From NCBI RefSeq assembly GCF_018687715.1, contig NC_056760.1, positions 10,404,001 to 10,468,000 of the forward strand: DNA of 64,000 bases, given 5' to 3'. This stretch comes from Carya illinoinensis. Its lineage: Eukaryota > Streptophyta > Magnoliopsida > Fagales > Juglandaceae. Numbering within the stretch: the first letter of the stretch is position 1; every line of letters starts with the position of its first letter. Under the pieces are notes generated by a model. It was not told the DNA's origin. It was given only the letters and a program-made list of their open reading frames with translations, and did not search any database. Position numbers and translations under genes: made by a program. Below, in pieces: positions 1 through 12,600 of the stretch.

Positions 1-1050
1 AAATTAGTTAGGTGATCATGAATGTTTTTCTCTATTTTGTTTTGACCAATAAAACCTAGCTAGCTTCACCAAACTTCCTAATTAAATACACGACACCGCC
101 CACAAAACATTATGAAAAGAGAACGTACAATACCTTCATGACCACGTCAATTAAATAATATTATGATCTCCTCCATCTTCATCTTCATTTTCTTCTTCTT
201 CACTTCTCCTCCTCATTAATTTTTTTCCATAAATATTATATTTGGGAATTAGTTGTATGTTGAACTCATACTTGGATTTTTTTTTTTTATAATTAAAAGT
301 TGATTATTATTTCTAATTAAATTGTTAGTAGTGGAAGTAGGAGATTATTCATGTAAACAAGCCCACATAATGTTACCCAAATGAACCTTGAGCCCACAAG
401 CGAGACCGAATAAAGTCTATGTGAGCAAAAAAGGGAGGAGGGACTAAAATTGTCTTTGAATCATATTAACTCAAGTACCCACTAAAGAATATCAATACTT
501 TAAGGTAAATTTATATTCAAATTTGAAGCAGCACATGCCAAGCTACATGAAAATAACTTGATGACCACTGGACCACCACCCTTGATGGTCACTCTAATCA
601 AAAGTTACTTCTCTTTCATTTCATAGCTCCCACCCTCTTTATCTTCTCAACTCGATAGCACTATTAAGAGTTAGCATTTCCAAATATCAATTTTATCATC
701 TTAGAAGATTCCTTAATCATCTATTGTATTTTATTATATATTGAAAGGATACAAATTTAAATGATTTCATTTTTCTAAAGTTGGATTTCCAGCCATGTTG
801 TTTACGTAAATTATAAACATATACCAAAAGCAGAAAAGCGTATAGTTTTTCATTGTAGGTGGGCCGGAATTGGGAAAGCAGTCTGATTTTATCTCCGAAA
901 ATGGCAATACTCCTGATAAAATAGTACCTTTTTTTACCATATCAAACTTCTGTTGGTTGGGCAAAGCCGCAAAGGTTCGCTTGTTCAAAGTATTACACAA
1001 GTAGCGCGGTATAAGATGCTGTAAATGTTTTCGGCTATACAGCCCATGAG

Positions 1051-1086
<36 letters not shown>

Positions 1087-1170
1087 ACCTGTCTATCTAA
1101 TGCAATCCGAGAAAACGCGTGGCCAACATTTTTGCTCACCTACCTCTTTCTCTCCGTCTTTCTTCCTCTA
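1..1170. other. AT-rich 5' spacer upstream of ADT1
   Basis: No coding region could be supported here. The stretch is AT-rich. Just before the gene there is a long (CT)n run at about 1053-1082, followed by scattered CT tracts to 1225, which is typical of plant core promoters and 5' leaders. A 77-codon minus-strand frame at 767-1000 has no recognisable domain and was not accepted. Confidence 0.5.
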
Positions 1171-1440
1171 AAAGTCTCCATTCTTTTAATAAGCAGGACT
1201 CTCTTTCCTGAGTTGCTCTCTCTCTCAAATCTATGCATCCAGAGTTCCATTTTCACTACAAACTGAATCTAACGTTTTTGTGGGGTCCAAACAAGCCCCA
1301 CTACCATTCTCGTCCACCTCCTTGACAATGCCGTACTGGGTTTCACCAAAACTCGCCAACAAACCCCTCCTCACCAACCACAACCTTTTGCATTTGGCCG
1401 AGACTTCGTGTTCTGGGTTCCAACATTTGCTTCGTTGTGA

Positions 1441-4400
1441 ATGGCTCTTAAATGTGCATCCCTCTGGGTTTGCGCCAGAAATCCTTGTTCTAATCTCGGG
1501 GCCTCAGATTGTGGGTCTAGGAATTCTGGGGCCGCTTTGATCAGTTTTAAGCTCGATTTGGAAAAGTTCCGCAAATGGGAATGTTGTCGTTTTGGTGCTT
1601 TGACTCAGCAAGCTATCACTCCTGTGGAAGATGAGAAACCGCATGTGCCTGGGGTTGAGTCTTCTGGGGCCATTGAGCGGACTCGTGGTAATGAGCCCAG
1701 GGGTTTTCACAAGGATTTGAATCTTCTTCCCAGTGAGTTAGCACAAAATCTCAGATTTTTAATTGTTTTGTTTCTGTGTTAAGATTTATTTATTTCTTCA
1801 TTCTTTCTAGTTGGAATAATATGTTTTACCTGATACTTATGTTTAATAGGTCATAATATGGTATTGAGCAATGTAGGTTGGTATGCCATGTTGCGCTAAT
1901 GCTTGTAGACGGTGGCGGAGCAGGAATTGATCTTTGGGAGGTCGACTAATATTTAATAATTAACCTTGTTTTCTTAGATACTATATATTTTGCAATAAAT
2001 GGTTATACTAAAAAATTACAAACGTAATTCGAAAAAATAATAAAAAGAAGAATCAGCGTGAATCAACCTACATGGCAAACGGAGAGTAAGGTGAGTTTGA
2101 CTGAACTAAAGAGAGGATTGAGAAAGGTTGCTATGAATTTAAAATATATATATATATATATATATATTTTGTGGCTTTCAAGTTTATTTTCAGCTAAATC
2201 TTTAAACTTTTAGAAAAACTCTAGATATTTCTACATTTAAGGCTAAATTTTAAGTTTTGGCAAGAACTTGAGTTAGTGCCCCTTTTGGATGTATGAAACA
2301 TAAACTATGCGTCAGTATAAGTTTTTTGCTAGTGAGGGGGTTGTTTCAATATTTTAGAGGGGACCGGATATTTTTCCTTTTTATTTTATTTTTTTTATTG
2401 GAGAATAAAAAGGGAAGAGTATTTATAAAAATAAAAAAATAAAAAAAAACTTCGGGGGGTGGTTGGGTCCTCCGTCCGCGACTGCTTGTAGGTCTTGAGT
2501 TTTCTTAGTTATGGATATAGGCTAATGATATGTCATTTGGTGTGTATGAGAGAGAAGCACAATAGGTGGACCCAATAGTATTAGGCTGCGTTTGGATGTT
2601 GAGATGAGTTGAATTATGAATAGTAGTATTTTGTGGATCCCATTGAGATGGGTTAACTTTTTAGGTTGAAATGTATAAAATAGGTTGGAGTGGGTTTAAC
2701 TTTTTTATGGAAAATTGAAAAAACAGTGGGTCTCCCATCAATGATTGGTTTGAGATGAGTTGAGTTTGGTTCAACAACCAAACATATAAATGTTTCCTAT
2801 GGGCTGTGTAAGAGCTCTGCATTAAATATTTGTATCTATCTCTCTTTGAATTGTAAAAAGTGCTTAGCATAGATATATAGGGTATCTTGATTCATTTCCT
2901 AAGAGGTTGGGTTGAATTGCTTTAAATAGCAAGGTTGGGAGTATTTAGTTCGATTACTTCTAGTAAATATTTAGTCATCGATCATGAATAAGGCATTTTT
3001 TGGAATTTGTGAATTCCATGCCGTTGCTGTCAAGTTGGAAGGCGGCTCTTTCCATGCATGCAACAAGTCATCAACCTCTAGATGCTCGAGTATGATCACG
3101 TTTTGCATGTTTTCAGATTAGCTGGCATATGATTGGGCACTGCTTTCTCAATACTTTAGCCACAAAGAGATTATACAAAAGTAATCCATAAACTGACGTG
3201 GCTTAATGTGGTTCATCAGGTTGTAAAGTTACTTTTATTGTAAAGCAGATCTAACAGATCAGATGAAGCTAAATCAGTTTATAAGATTACTTTTGTGTGA
3301 TTCCTTTATAGATGTAGCGATACTCATAGAAGTATTATGCTACCTCCTTGGTTACTAAATATCAACATTGAAATTAAAATGGTTTAGTTATTTATTTCTT
3401 TGTATACTCCCTATATACTTAGGCTATGCCTTTTCCTATTAATAAAGTTTTAATTTTACTCATAAAAAATGGTTTTAGTTATTTAGAAGTGTCTTTTTTT
3501 TTTTTTTATACGTTAGAATGCATCTTTTTACAGTTGACTAATAATAATTATAAAAATTTCTTTCCTATTTTGCAAGTTTGCTATACATATTTTATACGTA
3601 TACAATTTTGTGTTTGGACTTTAACGGTATTAAATGTTTCCTGTGGCTGGTGTAGACCTCAGCATTAAATATTGTGGGATCCGCATGATTTATCCATCTT
3701 TTTTTGAATTGTAGAGTGTTTAGGATAGAATTGTCGGGTAGCTTGATTTGTTTCCTCAAATGTTGAGTTGATTTGCTTTAAATAGCAAGGTTGGGAGTAT
3801 TTAGTTTGATTACTTTTGGTAAACATTTAGTCATCAATCATAGGTAAGGCATTTTTTGGAATTTGTGAATTCCATATCGATGCTGTCTAGTTGGAAGGCA
3901 GCTCTTTTCATGCATGCAACAAATCAACAACTTCTAGATGTTTGAGTATAATCATGTTTTGCATGTTTTCAGATTAGATGGCATATGATTGGGGCAATGC
4001 TTATTCTAATACAAGTATTATGCAACCTCCCTGGTTACTAGATGTCAACACTGAAATTTAAATGGTTTAGTTATTTAGAAGCGTCTTTTTTTTTTTTTTT
4101 TTATAAGTTAGAATGCATTATTTTTCCAGTTGAAAAATAATTATAAAGATTTCTTTCATATTTTGTAATTTTTCTGTGCATGTTTTTTATACATGTGCAA
4201 TTTTTTTGTTTGGACCCAACGGTATCTTTTTGAAATGTAGAGTGTTTAGGATAGAATTGTAGGGTATATTGATTCGTTTCCTAAAAGGCTGAGTTGAAAT
4301 GCTCTAAATAGCAAGGTTGCAAGTATATAGTTTGATTACTTCTGGTAAACATTAAGTCATCAATCATGGATAAGGCATTTTTTTTTTGGAATTTGTGAAT

Positions 4401-6248
4401 TCTATATCAATGCCGTTAAGTCGGAAAATGGCTCTTTTCATGCATGCAACAAGTCAATAACCTATAGATGCTTGAGTATGATCACGTTTTGCATGTTTTC
4501 AGATAAGGTGGCATATGATCGGGGCAACGCTTGTTAGATTTCAACTCTGAAATTAAAATGGTTTTAGTTATTTAGAACTAGTCATTTTTTATAAGTTAGA
4601 ATGCATCTTTTTTAAGTTACTCAAAATAACTATAAAGATTTCTTTCATATTTAATAATACTTGAGCATTTGGTAAAATGTATAGTTTACAATTTTTTATT
4701 TATTTATGTTTTTCGGTTGCAATCTTGTGGGTTGAATATATAAATAAATTGCAGAACCATTGACTGCAAATGACCTATCTTCTTCTCCAAGTGATGGTTC
4801 AAAAGTACGGGTGGCCTATCAGGTATAACACTTTATTATTCTTCTTTCAATGGAATTTTTAGTATTCTGATATCGAGTGTATTGTAATAATAGGGGTTAC
4901 CAGGAGCATATAGTGAGGCTGCAGCCCTAAAAGCATACCCTAAATGTGAGACCGTTCCATGTGATCAGTTTGAAGAAACATTCAAGGTTCAAATAATTGT
5001 TATTTACATGCTTTTATTGGTTGTCAATGTATTGTTTTTTATATGTTTATTGATGTTTAATTTGACAGGCTGTTGAACTGTGGTTAGTGGATAAAGCAGT
5101 TCTTCCCATCGAGAATTCTGTCGGTGGGAGCATCCACCGTAATTATGACCTGCTGCTTCGACATAGGCTCCACATAGTCGGGGAGGTGCAGATGCAAGTT
5201 AACCATTGCCTTTTAGGATTGCCTGGCACTAGAAAAGAGGAGATAAAAAGTGTTTTGAGCCATCCTATGGTCAGTCATCTTGCTTCTCTTTCATTCTTCT
5301 AGTCTTGTTGTGAAGGGGAAATCTGATGCATTCTTTGACCTAATTCTGCACAAATGACATGGGCACTTGATATGATTGTTAAAATATTAGTCAATTTTCT
5401 TTATCCTAATAGCTTTAGGATGTCCCAATCAGTCAATCTCAGCTGTTACAAAACACTGAAACAGTTAAAAGGTTAGTCAACAAGGTCTTGATACAATTCT
5501 CTTGTCATTTAATACTTGGGTTTACAAACCCAAAATATTTTTTGGAATAGAGCTGACCGTGTTACTAGTAAATCCTATTTGAGATGAAAGGCATGGCTTT
5601 GCTTTGTTCTTAAGTTGCCGTCTCAAAAATGTTTTCGTTTGCAGGCTCTTGCTCAATGTGACATGATGCTATGTGATTTAGGTGTTCTCAGGATTAGTGC
5701 TCATGATACTGCTGGAGCTGCTCAGGTTATATGTTCAACCCTGGTGAACTCAACATGTTTTTTTCCTCTGAATTACATTAGACGCTTTATATATTAATTG
5801 TTTTGAGCATTTTGGACAGATGGTGGCGTCAACTGGCCTAAGAGAGACCGGGGCCATTGCAAGCGCCAAAGCTGCAGAAATTTATGGGCTTGACATTCTT
5901 GCTGAAAATATTCAGGTAAGACTTCCCTTTCAGTCTCATATGACTTAGGCATATATCACGTGAAATAAAAGGGTTGTTCCAGTAAATACTTTTAGTTAAT
6001 GTTCATAGCATAGGTTTAAGATAAACCACAGATTTCTGCATTATTTTCTTTTTTGCGATATCAATACCATAGACTGGGAACATTCTGCTTATGGGGATCA
6101 TTGGGTCAGCCCTAACCAACCAACTTGACTACACTTACTCGAACCGACAATGTTCAGTTGGTGTTTTCTCCTCTCAGTGGTAGGACTCTAACTAAACGGG
6201 GGTACCAACATGGATAACCCAACCCAACCAATTATGATATACAAAGTT

Positions 6249-6300
<52 letters not shown>

Positions 6301-8905
6301 TAGATATATATATATATATATGTTTTTCCCAAGGAGTTTTTGACAAATCTGTTCTTGATTCTTTTTCTCGCCATGACAAGATGCAGATAATGAAAATGAA
6401 ATCAAAGAAGGCTATTAATCACTACAAAATCTCAGGCTTTCTCTAGGATTCCCAAGGAGTTTATGTGGAGCATTTGACTGGAAAGGAATGAGAGGTGTTT
6501 TAATAATAGGGAAAGAACTGTAGAAGAACTTTGGAAATTTTTATGTTTTCCCTGTTTGGTTGGTTTTCAGCTATTGTTCTGAATGGTGGGGCAGTTCATG
6601 AGTTTCTGTCCTCGTTGATTTAGTTGAATGTTTTTAGGTGTTTCTTTTGTATACTCCCTGTGTACATGGGTTTCGCCTATTACATTTGTTGAATAAATTT
6701 TTTACTTATATAAAAAAAAAGAAAATCTCAGGCTTTCTCTATGACAACCTGAAGCCAAGTAGTGGACTTTAAATTCACAAAAAGCAATATCCATCCAAAA
6801 CCGTTTCTCAGAAAAAATTCACTGTTCTATAAATTTCTTAAACGAAAAATGGCTTGGGAGAATATAAGGAATTCATTTAAGGAATATTTCAGTACGTATT
6901 TACATGGAAGAGGGCTATATATATATATATATATATTTTTATTTTAGGGGAGGGGGGGTGTTGGAGAGAATTGTGAACTAGAAGGGATCAAATTAAAATG
7001 ATTTCCCAGAAAAGCAGAATGCAAGAAAGGGAAAGAAAGTAATGGAAAGCTCAGGATGTAGAGTGAGAGGAGAGGGGTAGACAGAACACCAATTCTCTTC
7101 TAGTGTAGCTTGTTATGTTATTTTATGCCTTTTTCTTTTCTATATGTTCAGTTTCTTTTTTATGTGTTTGTCTCTGGATCCAAAATCTTTGTTTTTTGTA
7201 TTTTTAATACATTTTTCCATTGTCATTTCAATTTGTACCCTAAACCACCAAAGTTTTGCAATTTGTAGAGAGTCCAGATTTGACCGTTTAGACACAAAAG
7301 GATTACGAAAAAGTAAATCCACAAAATTTGTCTTCAAATTTTAAGAGCTCCAATCTCATCCTTAAAATTCTTAATTAAAAGCAATTGATAGTGTGGCCCA
7401 TTTCAATGTTTTCCACATCAATACTTGGAGCCTAGCATATAATTCAGAGACCCAACGGCATAGCATGACCAAAAATCTTACCCAATTTTTACATGTGCCA
7501 ATGTCAAATGTAACAGTGAAGCTGCAGAATTGCTCCCCCTGTCATACATACACTTAATCTTTGTAATGCTATTCTGTTATTGGAAAACTATTCCTCAACA
7601 CGTGATACATGCAACTACTTGCTAGTTTGTACATGGAATACTTTTTTTACATGTAAGAGCTGTAAATGTCTTGACATCTTTGAGGCTTTGTTTAGCATTC
7701 ATATTTGATTTGTCTCTTCCATTTTTATTGTTCATTATCAATAGCTTTAATGTCATGAATCATGCAAGTGCAGCTTAACCAGATTGTTCCCACCTTGTAA
7801 TGACAGGATGATAAGGATAATATCACTCGTTTCCTGATACTTGCAAGAGAACCTATAATTCCTGGAACTGATAGGCCCTATAAGGTATAATTTTTCCTGG
7901 GCATTGTGTCCTTGCTGTCAATATGGTGATGAAATATTTATCTGTTGATTCTGTTCCTAGACAAGCATTGTGTTTACTCTAGAAGAAGGCCCTGGTGTAC
8001 TATTCAAAGCTTTATCGGTCTTCGCACTGAGGAGCATTAATTTGTCTAAGGTAATCTCCAATAATAATTAAGTTTTTAAATTTCGATGTATCAATAGGCT
8101 TTGATTGTTTTCATCTGTTTTGGATAAATTTTAGATTGAGAGTCGCCCACGGAAACAGCATCCTTCGAGTGTTGTTGATAATTCCAATGAAGGGAGTGCC
8201 AAGTGAGTGCTATTATCTTTTGAATTCAGATTTGCAACGGTAGAATTTAATGTTTGAGCTATCCTGGATTTAATATCATATTCACTGGTGTTAAATGTTA
8301 TGGATGGGGCTTTCTTTTTAGTAATTGTTATGAAAATTAGACCAGGTGGAATTAAATAATATTTATCGAGCAAAAGAATTCATAGAAATAGAAAAGAAAG
8401 CAAATGATAGGACTCAATTCTATCAACTTTGTTGTCACATAAAAGCTATTTAAGAAGGTCATTGGTTAAGTTCTAGAGAGATTTCCCAAGAAAATAAAGA
8501 GCTTTGCAAATTTTTAGATGAAAAGAGATGGAAAAAGGGTGATTATACGTGACTTATTGAAAAATGGTCATGGGATTTTAGAATGGTAGTCGTCTCCTGA
8601 AAGCCTCCATGCTGCAGTTAATACTCAAATATTTTCTGGTGGCAGGCATTTTGACTACCTATTCTTCATTGACTTTGAAGCTTCAATGGCAGAGCCTCGC
8701 GCCCAATATGCTTTAGGACATCTGCAGGTCAGTCTATATGTCCTGATTGCAAGAGAAAATCCAGCATTGTTATGCTTTTGAGTTGAAAAAAACTTTTATG
8801 GATCGATGAGTATATAAGGATATGTTACCTTTTTTTCTTTTTTAGCAGGAATTCGCAAGATTTCTTCGTGTCCTTGGCAGTTATCCGATAGATACAGTTC
8901 TATAG
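1441..8905 (+). CDS. ADT1: Arogenate dehydratase, plastidial (ADT1-like)
   Basis: Converts arogenate to phenylalanine by decarboxylation and dehydration, in the plastid. Exons: 1441-1732, 4755-4822, 4894-4986, 5069-5269, 5645-5725, 5820-5915, 7807-7884, 7961-8050, 8135-8202, 8646-8727, 8849-8905; together 401 aa, all GT..AG and in phase. The ATG is fixed by an in-frame TGA immediately before it (1438-1440). Residues 1 to about 95 resemble a transit peptide. The prephenate/arogenate dehydratase domain follows, with [17 protein letters not shown] and the family's catalytic TRF in NITRFL. A C-terminal ACT domain carries [17 protein letters not shown] and the ESRP motif expected for phenylalanine binding. 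Exon structure and sequence fit the multi-exon ADT1/ADT2 type rather than the intronless ADT3-5 type, and ADT1 best. Intron 1 (3 kb) and intron 6 (1.9 kb) are swollen by repeats. Confidence 0.95.
2584..2792. repeat. MITE-like repeat in ADT1 intron 1
   Basis: The left end reads GCTGCGTTTGGATGTTGAGA, and the right end, read on the other strand, starts TGTTTGGTTGTTGAACCAAA. The interior is rich in GAGATGAGTTGA-like words. Imperfect terminal inverted repeats and small size suggest a non-autonomous DNA transposon. The type resembles abundant GTTTGGAT-ended MITEs of woody eudicots, but the superfamily cannot be fixed. Confidence 0.5.
3160..3312. mobile_element. Foldback MITE inside repeat copy 1
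   Basis: The left arm (ACAAAAGTAATCCATAAACT, from about 3174) is the inverted complement of the right arm (AGTTTATAAGATTACTTTTGT, about 3276-3296) with two mismatches. Flanking bases extend the match outwards to CACAAAGAGATTA / TGATTCCTTTATAG. Copies 2 and 3 of the surrounding repeat lack it, so the insertion is younger than the triplication. A one-armed relative seems to lie at about 21296-21410. Confidence 0.75.
3395..3468 (+). mobile_element. Truncated LINE 3' end with target-site duplication
   Basis: A 74-bp insert starts TTTGTATACTCCCTATATAC and ends in a short A tail. It is flanked by copies of ATGGTTT(T)AGTTATTTA at 3379-3394 and 3469-3485. The uninterrupted version of the site is visible in repeat copy 2 at about 4060. 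The TATACTCCCTRTRTAC motif is shared with the longer LINE remnant in intron 6. Confidence 0.8.
6246..6322. repeat. Compound microsatellite (CT)n(CA)n(TA)n
   Basis: A (TC)n run, then (CA)n, then (TA)n, in ADT1 intron 6. A second TA run is at about 6917-6936. Simple sequence only; an antisense frame rich in Arg-Glu across it is an artefact of the repeat. Confidence 0.9.
6446..6721 (+). mobile_element. 5'-truncated LINE (L1-like) in ADT1 intron 6
   Basis: The insert is bounded by a perfect 20-bp target-site duplication, aaaatctcaggctttctcta, at 6426-6445 and 6722-6741, and ends in a poly-A tail (6712-6720). The 5' part translates as a degenerate end of a plant L1 ORF2 ([18 protein letters not shown], the zf-RVT tail). 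It is followed by the TGTATACTCCCTGTGTACAT 3' UTR motif. The perfect duplication suggests a fairly young insertion. It lies in the same sense as the gene and does not touch splice sites. Confidence 0.9.
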
Positions 8906-9669
8906 AAGCAGGTCACTGCAGTGAGTTTGACTTGGATGACCAAACCTGCAAGCAGAAGCTTGATCTTGTATTGTTGTACATAGAGATATGATCCTACAAA
9001 TGCCAATGCTGGAAGAAGTTTTAAAGAAGCCAATTGCAGGTCTTTGTAATCTTTTGTTCTTTTCGAGCTAGATTTGCATTGAATTCAAAAGAGAGATACA
9101 AAAGGAGGGAATGGGGAGTCCCAATAAATACAATATTACTCCATTTGTATAGAGATTTAAAAAAAAAGGGTGATTGGAGGCAATAAATTTGATTGGGCTC
9201 ATGTTTCCTTACCGAGTTAAGGAAGAAAGAAATAACTCGTTCTCGGTGGTTACATTTATTTTTGGGGGAAATAATCAGTGTTTACTTGGAAAATAAAGTC
9301 ATTTTTACAGACTTATATGATGTGATGCATTACGTCGAACCAATAATAAACAGATTTTGACAATTTGATGCATAAGTTTGTAAACTAGTTTTTCATAATT
9401 TTCTGTGGGCTTAAGATTTTCAAAATGCATAATACATACATAAACTTGGCTCCACATTCCATATACTACCAATTGATACTTCAAATATGATTCTGCGTCG
9501 CACAGAGAACCATACATACTAAACTAATATACCGGTTACGTGGACAAACACATTCAAAACAAGCATACACTATTGGCATCGATGAATGCTAGACACCAGT
9601 TTATTCAAAGTAGAGTATCAGGAAGAAAGTGCTCAATCATCCATCGTCTTCCCCATAAGCAGTTACTCT
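8906..9669. other. Convergent 3' region between ADT1 and glyoxalase I
   Basis: 3' UTRs of the two convergent genes plus AT-rich spacer. AATAAA-like signals occur at about 9125 and 9180. No further coding region could be supported. Confidence 0.5.
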
Positions 9670-12600
9670 TCACTGGTGCAGCTCCTTCAGGAAATCTTCG
9701 TTGTCGACCAGGACCTACGAGTAAGAAGCAAAAGAGTATCGTGAGGTCAACAAGGAAAGCAAGAGGGTAAATTGAAGGATATTGAACAAACACCAATATA
9801 CACAACAGCATCCGCATCCAATTGGATTTGACTAGAGCATACACCATGAAATCTTTCAGCTATAGAAAGCATTATGCATCTACAACTAAAGTCTTTTATC
9901 CCACTTCAAATGAGCCTATTCCTTCAAACGTCAGCTCAATTCATTCATTATCAATCCTAAAGAGTATACTGTTAATACAGCCCAAAGAAGCCAATTATAC
10001 TCTCCTGTCAATCCCTCCAACTCGTAGTACTTTATTTCTAGAATTTGATACAATAAAGCTCAAATGCATACAATTTGAATAGATACGACTACTTCATTCT
10101 ATATTCCACTTGGATTGAATGCCCATTTCACTTTCTATCAAAATATAGATTTATATACCTGATTACTAAACAGCATAGCCAATATTAAATTCTGTCCAGA
10201 AAACAATAGTAACATCATATGCATAGCAGTCTCTTGCATTAATTTAGAAAGACCAAATGCCACATCTCAGAGCCAATGGTATAACTATTCCAACCCTAAA
10301 GGCAACACTGCTTGTAAAATTGATATAACTAAAAAGGCATCACAGTAATCACTACTAAAAAGCACTTACAGTTTTCCAGCCATCTGGATCTAGGAAAGAG
10401 GTAATCTTGGTATTGAGACCTGGAATTGGCCCAGCTGGTCGAGTAATCTTTCCTCCAAGCTCTTGCGTGACCAGGCTGACAACCTCAGCACTTCTGTATA
10501 CATCATCAGTGCCAATAGCAACCTGGAGAGAATACCACAGTGAATCGTGATAGGAAAAAAAAAAAAAAATTGGTGGCAGAAGTTTCCATAATGAAGAAAA
10601 CTAGTCCAAGAGGGAGAAATAATAATATAATGAACTGACCTGTGCATATGCATTTCCCTTGGTATATTCGGTCACACCATAATTGTAAGTCAATTCTAGA
10701 ACAGTTGTCTCATGTTCTTCTGCATATCCCAACATGGCTATGGTGTACTGTCACATACATGCAACAAAGATCAAGGAATTCTACAAGCCCTTTGGTGGCT
10801 TAAAGAAGACTAATCTGCTTCTGCTAAGATTGCTGTGTAAAATCATATGAGAAAACATACCTTGTATTCAGGTTTATCAACCTTCTTCACCACCCTCATT
10901 CCCAAGGCCTGCATAGAAGGGAAACCAAAAAGATCAGGAAGATCATATTGGAAGAACATAGACGGATTTTATGTATACTATTATATCAATCATGGCAAGC
11001 TTTAACGTGCTTATGTGGTACAAGAAACATAGCTACAAAAAAAAAAAAAAAAGGTTCCAGGCTTCCTCCTGTAAACTGAGACCAGTTTTCAATCTCTTCT
11101 AATTGATCATACAAGAAAATAATTCTCTGACACTTCAAATGCATCAATTATGCACTTATAAGAATATGCAGGGTGACTTTTGATATGCATGTATGCATGC
11201 ATACATATATATATTAATCAAACCATCAAATTTATAACATATGCACTTAAAGGTATAATGACAATCTGTTCAATTATTATTATTATTATTTTGGGATGGT
11301 GGTGGTTGTGTTGTTTTGGGGGGGGGGGGGGGGGGGGGGGGGTTGAGATGGAAATATAGGTAGCATACTAAAAATGTTTTGGCTTATTACCTTTTCATAG
11401 AACTTGATAGAGCGATCCAAATCACCAACACGAAGCATTACTTGACAGAGTGGCTCAGGAGTTGGACCTCTTTGGATAAGTTCAAAAACATAACCATCGG
11501 GGTCCTTAACAAAAGCAATGACACTTTTCCCACCTTTAACAGGACCAGGCTCTCTAGTGATAACCCCACCCTTAGCCCGGATGTCTTCAACCAATTTGTA
11601 AACCTAAAAGTTCAGGCCATGCATAAAACATAAATCAGATAAAAGTCACTCTACAATGCAGAATGATACTTTTTGATAAGTAATGCAGAATGATACTTAC
11701 ATCTTGAGATGCAATAGCAAAATGACCAAAACCAGTTCCAATATCATATGACGTCACACCATAATCTGTAAACAATATCAAACCAATTTCTCAGAGATCA
11801 TATATTTTTTTGGGGATAAGTGAATAGAATTTCATGAGTCGGAGATCATAAAGTTAACAAAAACTAAAAGGCATAATCATGCACTTGGTAAAAATCTCAC
11901 CCACTTAGTAGAAGTATCAACCCTGTCACAAAATGCTCTCTATACCTTTTCCATTTTTATAGTTTGGAATCAATTTATTAAGCTACTTCTACCCAAAAAT
12001 TGAGTACCGAAAAATGATATTCATCCCTAGATATACAAGTGTAGAGGTAACAAAGGGGAACTTGCCCAAGTATTTGATATAGTAATCTCTTTACCATATC
12101 TATAAATCACATCCTAGGCATTGGGCAACATGTCAATAAATTCAAATATCAGCGCCAAAAAAATCTTTTTACTTTTTGATAAGTAGCAACAAAACAATCT
12201 TATTAATAGAAAAACAAATCCTAAAGCATTCTAAACAAGGAATCCCTAAAACAGACCATTATCTTGTTGTGGTTCAAAATAAAGTCATAATGCTTCAACA
12301 GAGGACACTAACAGACCAGATCAAGGTGCCGATAACGAGTTTAACTACTACTCAGTGTACCATAAGAAAATAAAGTTTGAGGTAACAAGTCTAAGCAACT
12401 CACTGTATGTCAATTCCACAACAAAATTAGACTCTTCTGAGCCAAACCCAAGAAAAGCATTAGAGTATTTCTCTTCGGGAATGTCTCTTTTCCTCAGCAG
12501 CTTCATCCCGAAACATTCAGTATAAAACCTGAAACAACCCCCCATTCCCCCGGGGAAAGATAAAAATTCTAGCATAGCCAATTCACTAAACTCATTAAAA

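Larger units (their letters stand above)
2786..4680 (+). repeat. Triplicated intronic unit in ADT1 intron 1
   Basis: Three diverged direct copies start near 2786, 3631 and 4225. Each carries the same landmarks in the same order: a TTTAAATAGCAAGGTTG block (2920, 3777 and 4304 area), TTTGGAATTTGTGAATTC, CATGCATGCAAC, GCATGTTTTCAGAT, and a GAAATTAAAATGGTTTAG block. Copy 1 is longer because a MITE (3160-3312) and a LINE 3' end (3395-3468) interrupt it. Copies 2 and 3 are continuous at the corresponding places. The unit does not obviously encode protein. Confidence 0.85.

Noticed and set aside
767..1000. 77-codon minus-strand frame upstream of ADT1
   Set aside because: No domain and no codon pattern; AT-rich chance frame.
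6188..6379. Frame with Arg-Glu repeats
   Set aside because: Arises from the (CT)n/(TA)n microsatellite read on the other strand.
11286..11594. 102-codon minus-strand frame as a separate gene
   Set aside because: It is GLX1 exon 4 read through into its intron, ending in the poly-G/GT-rich tract.
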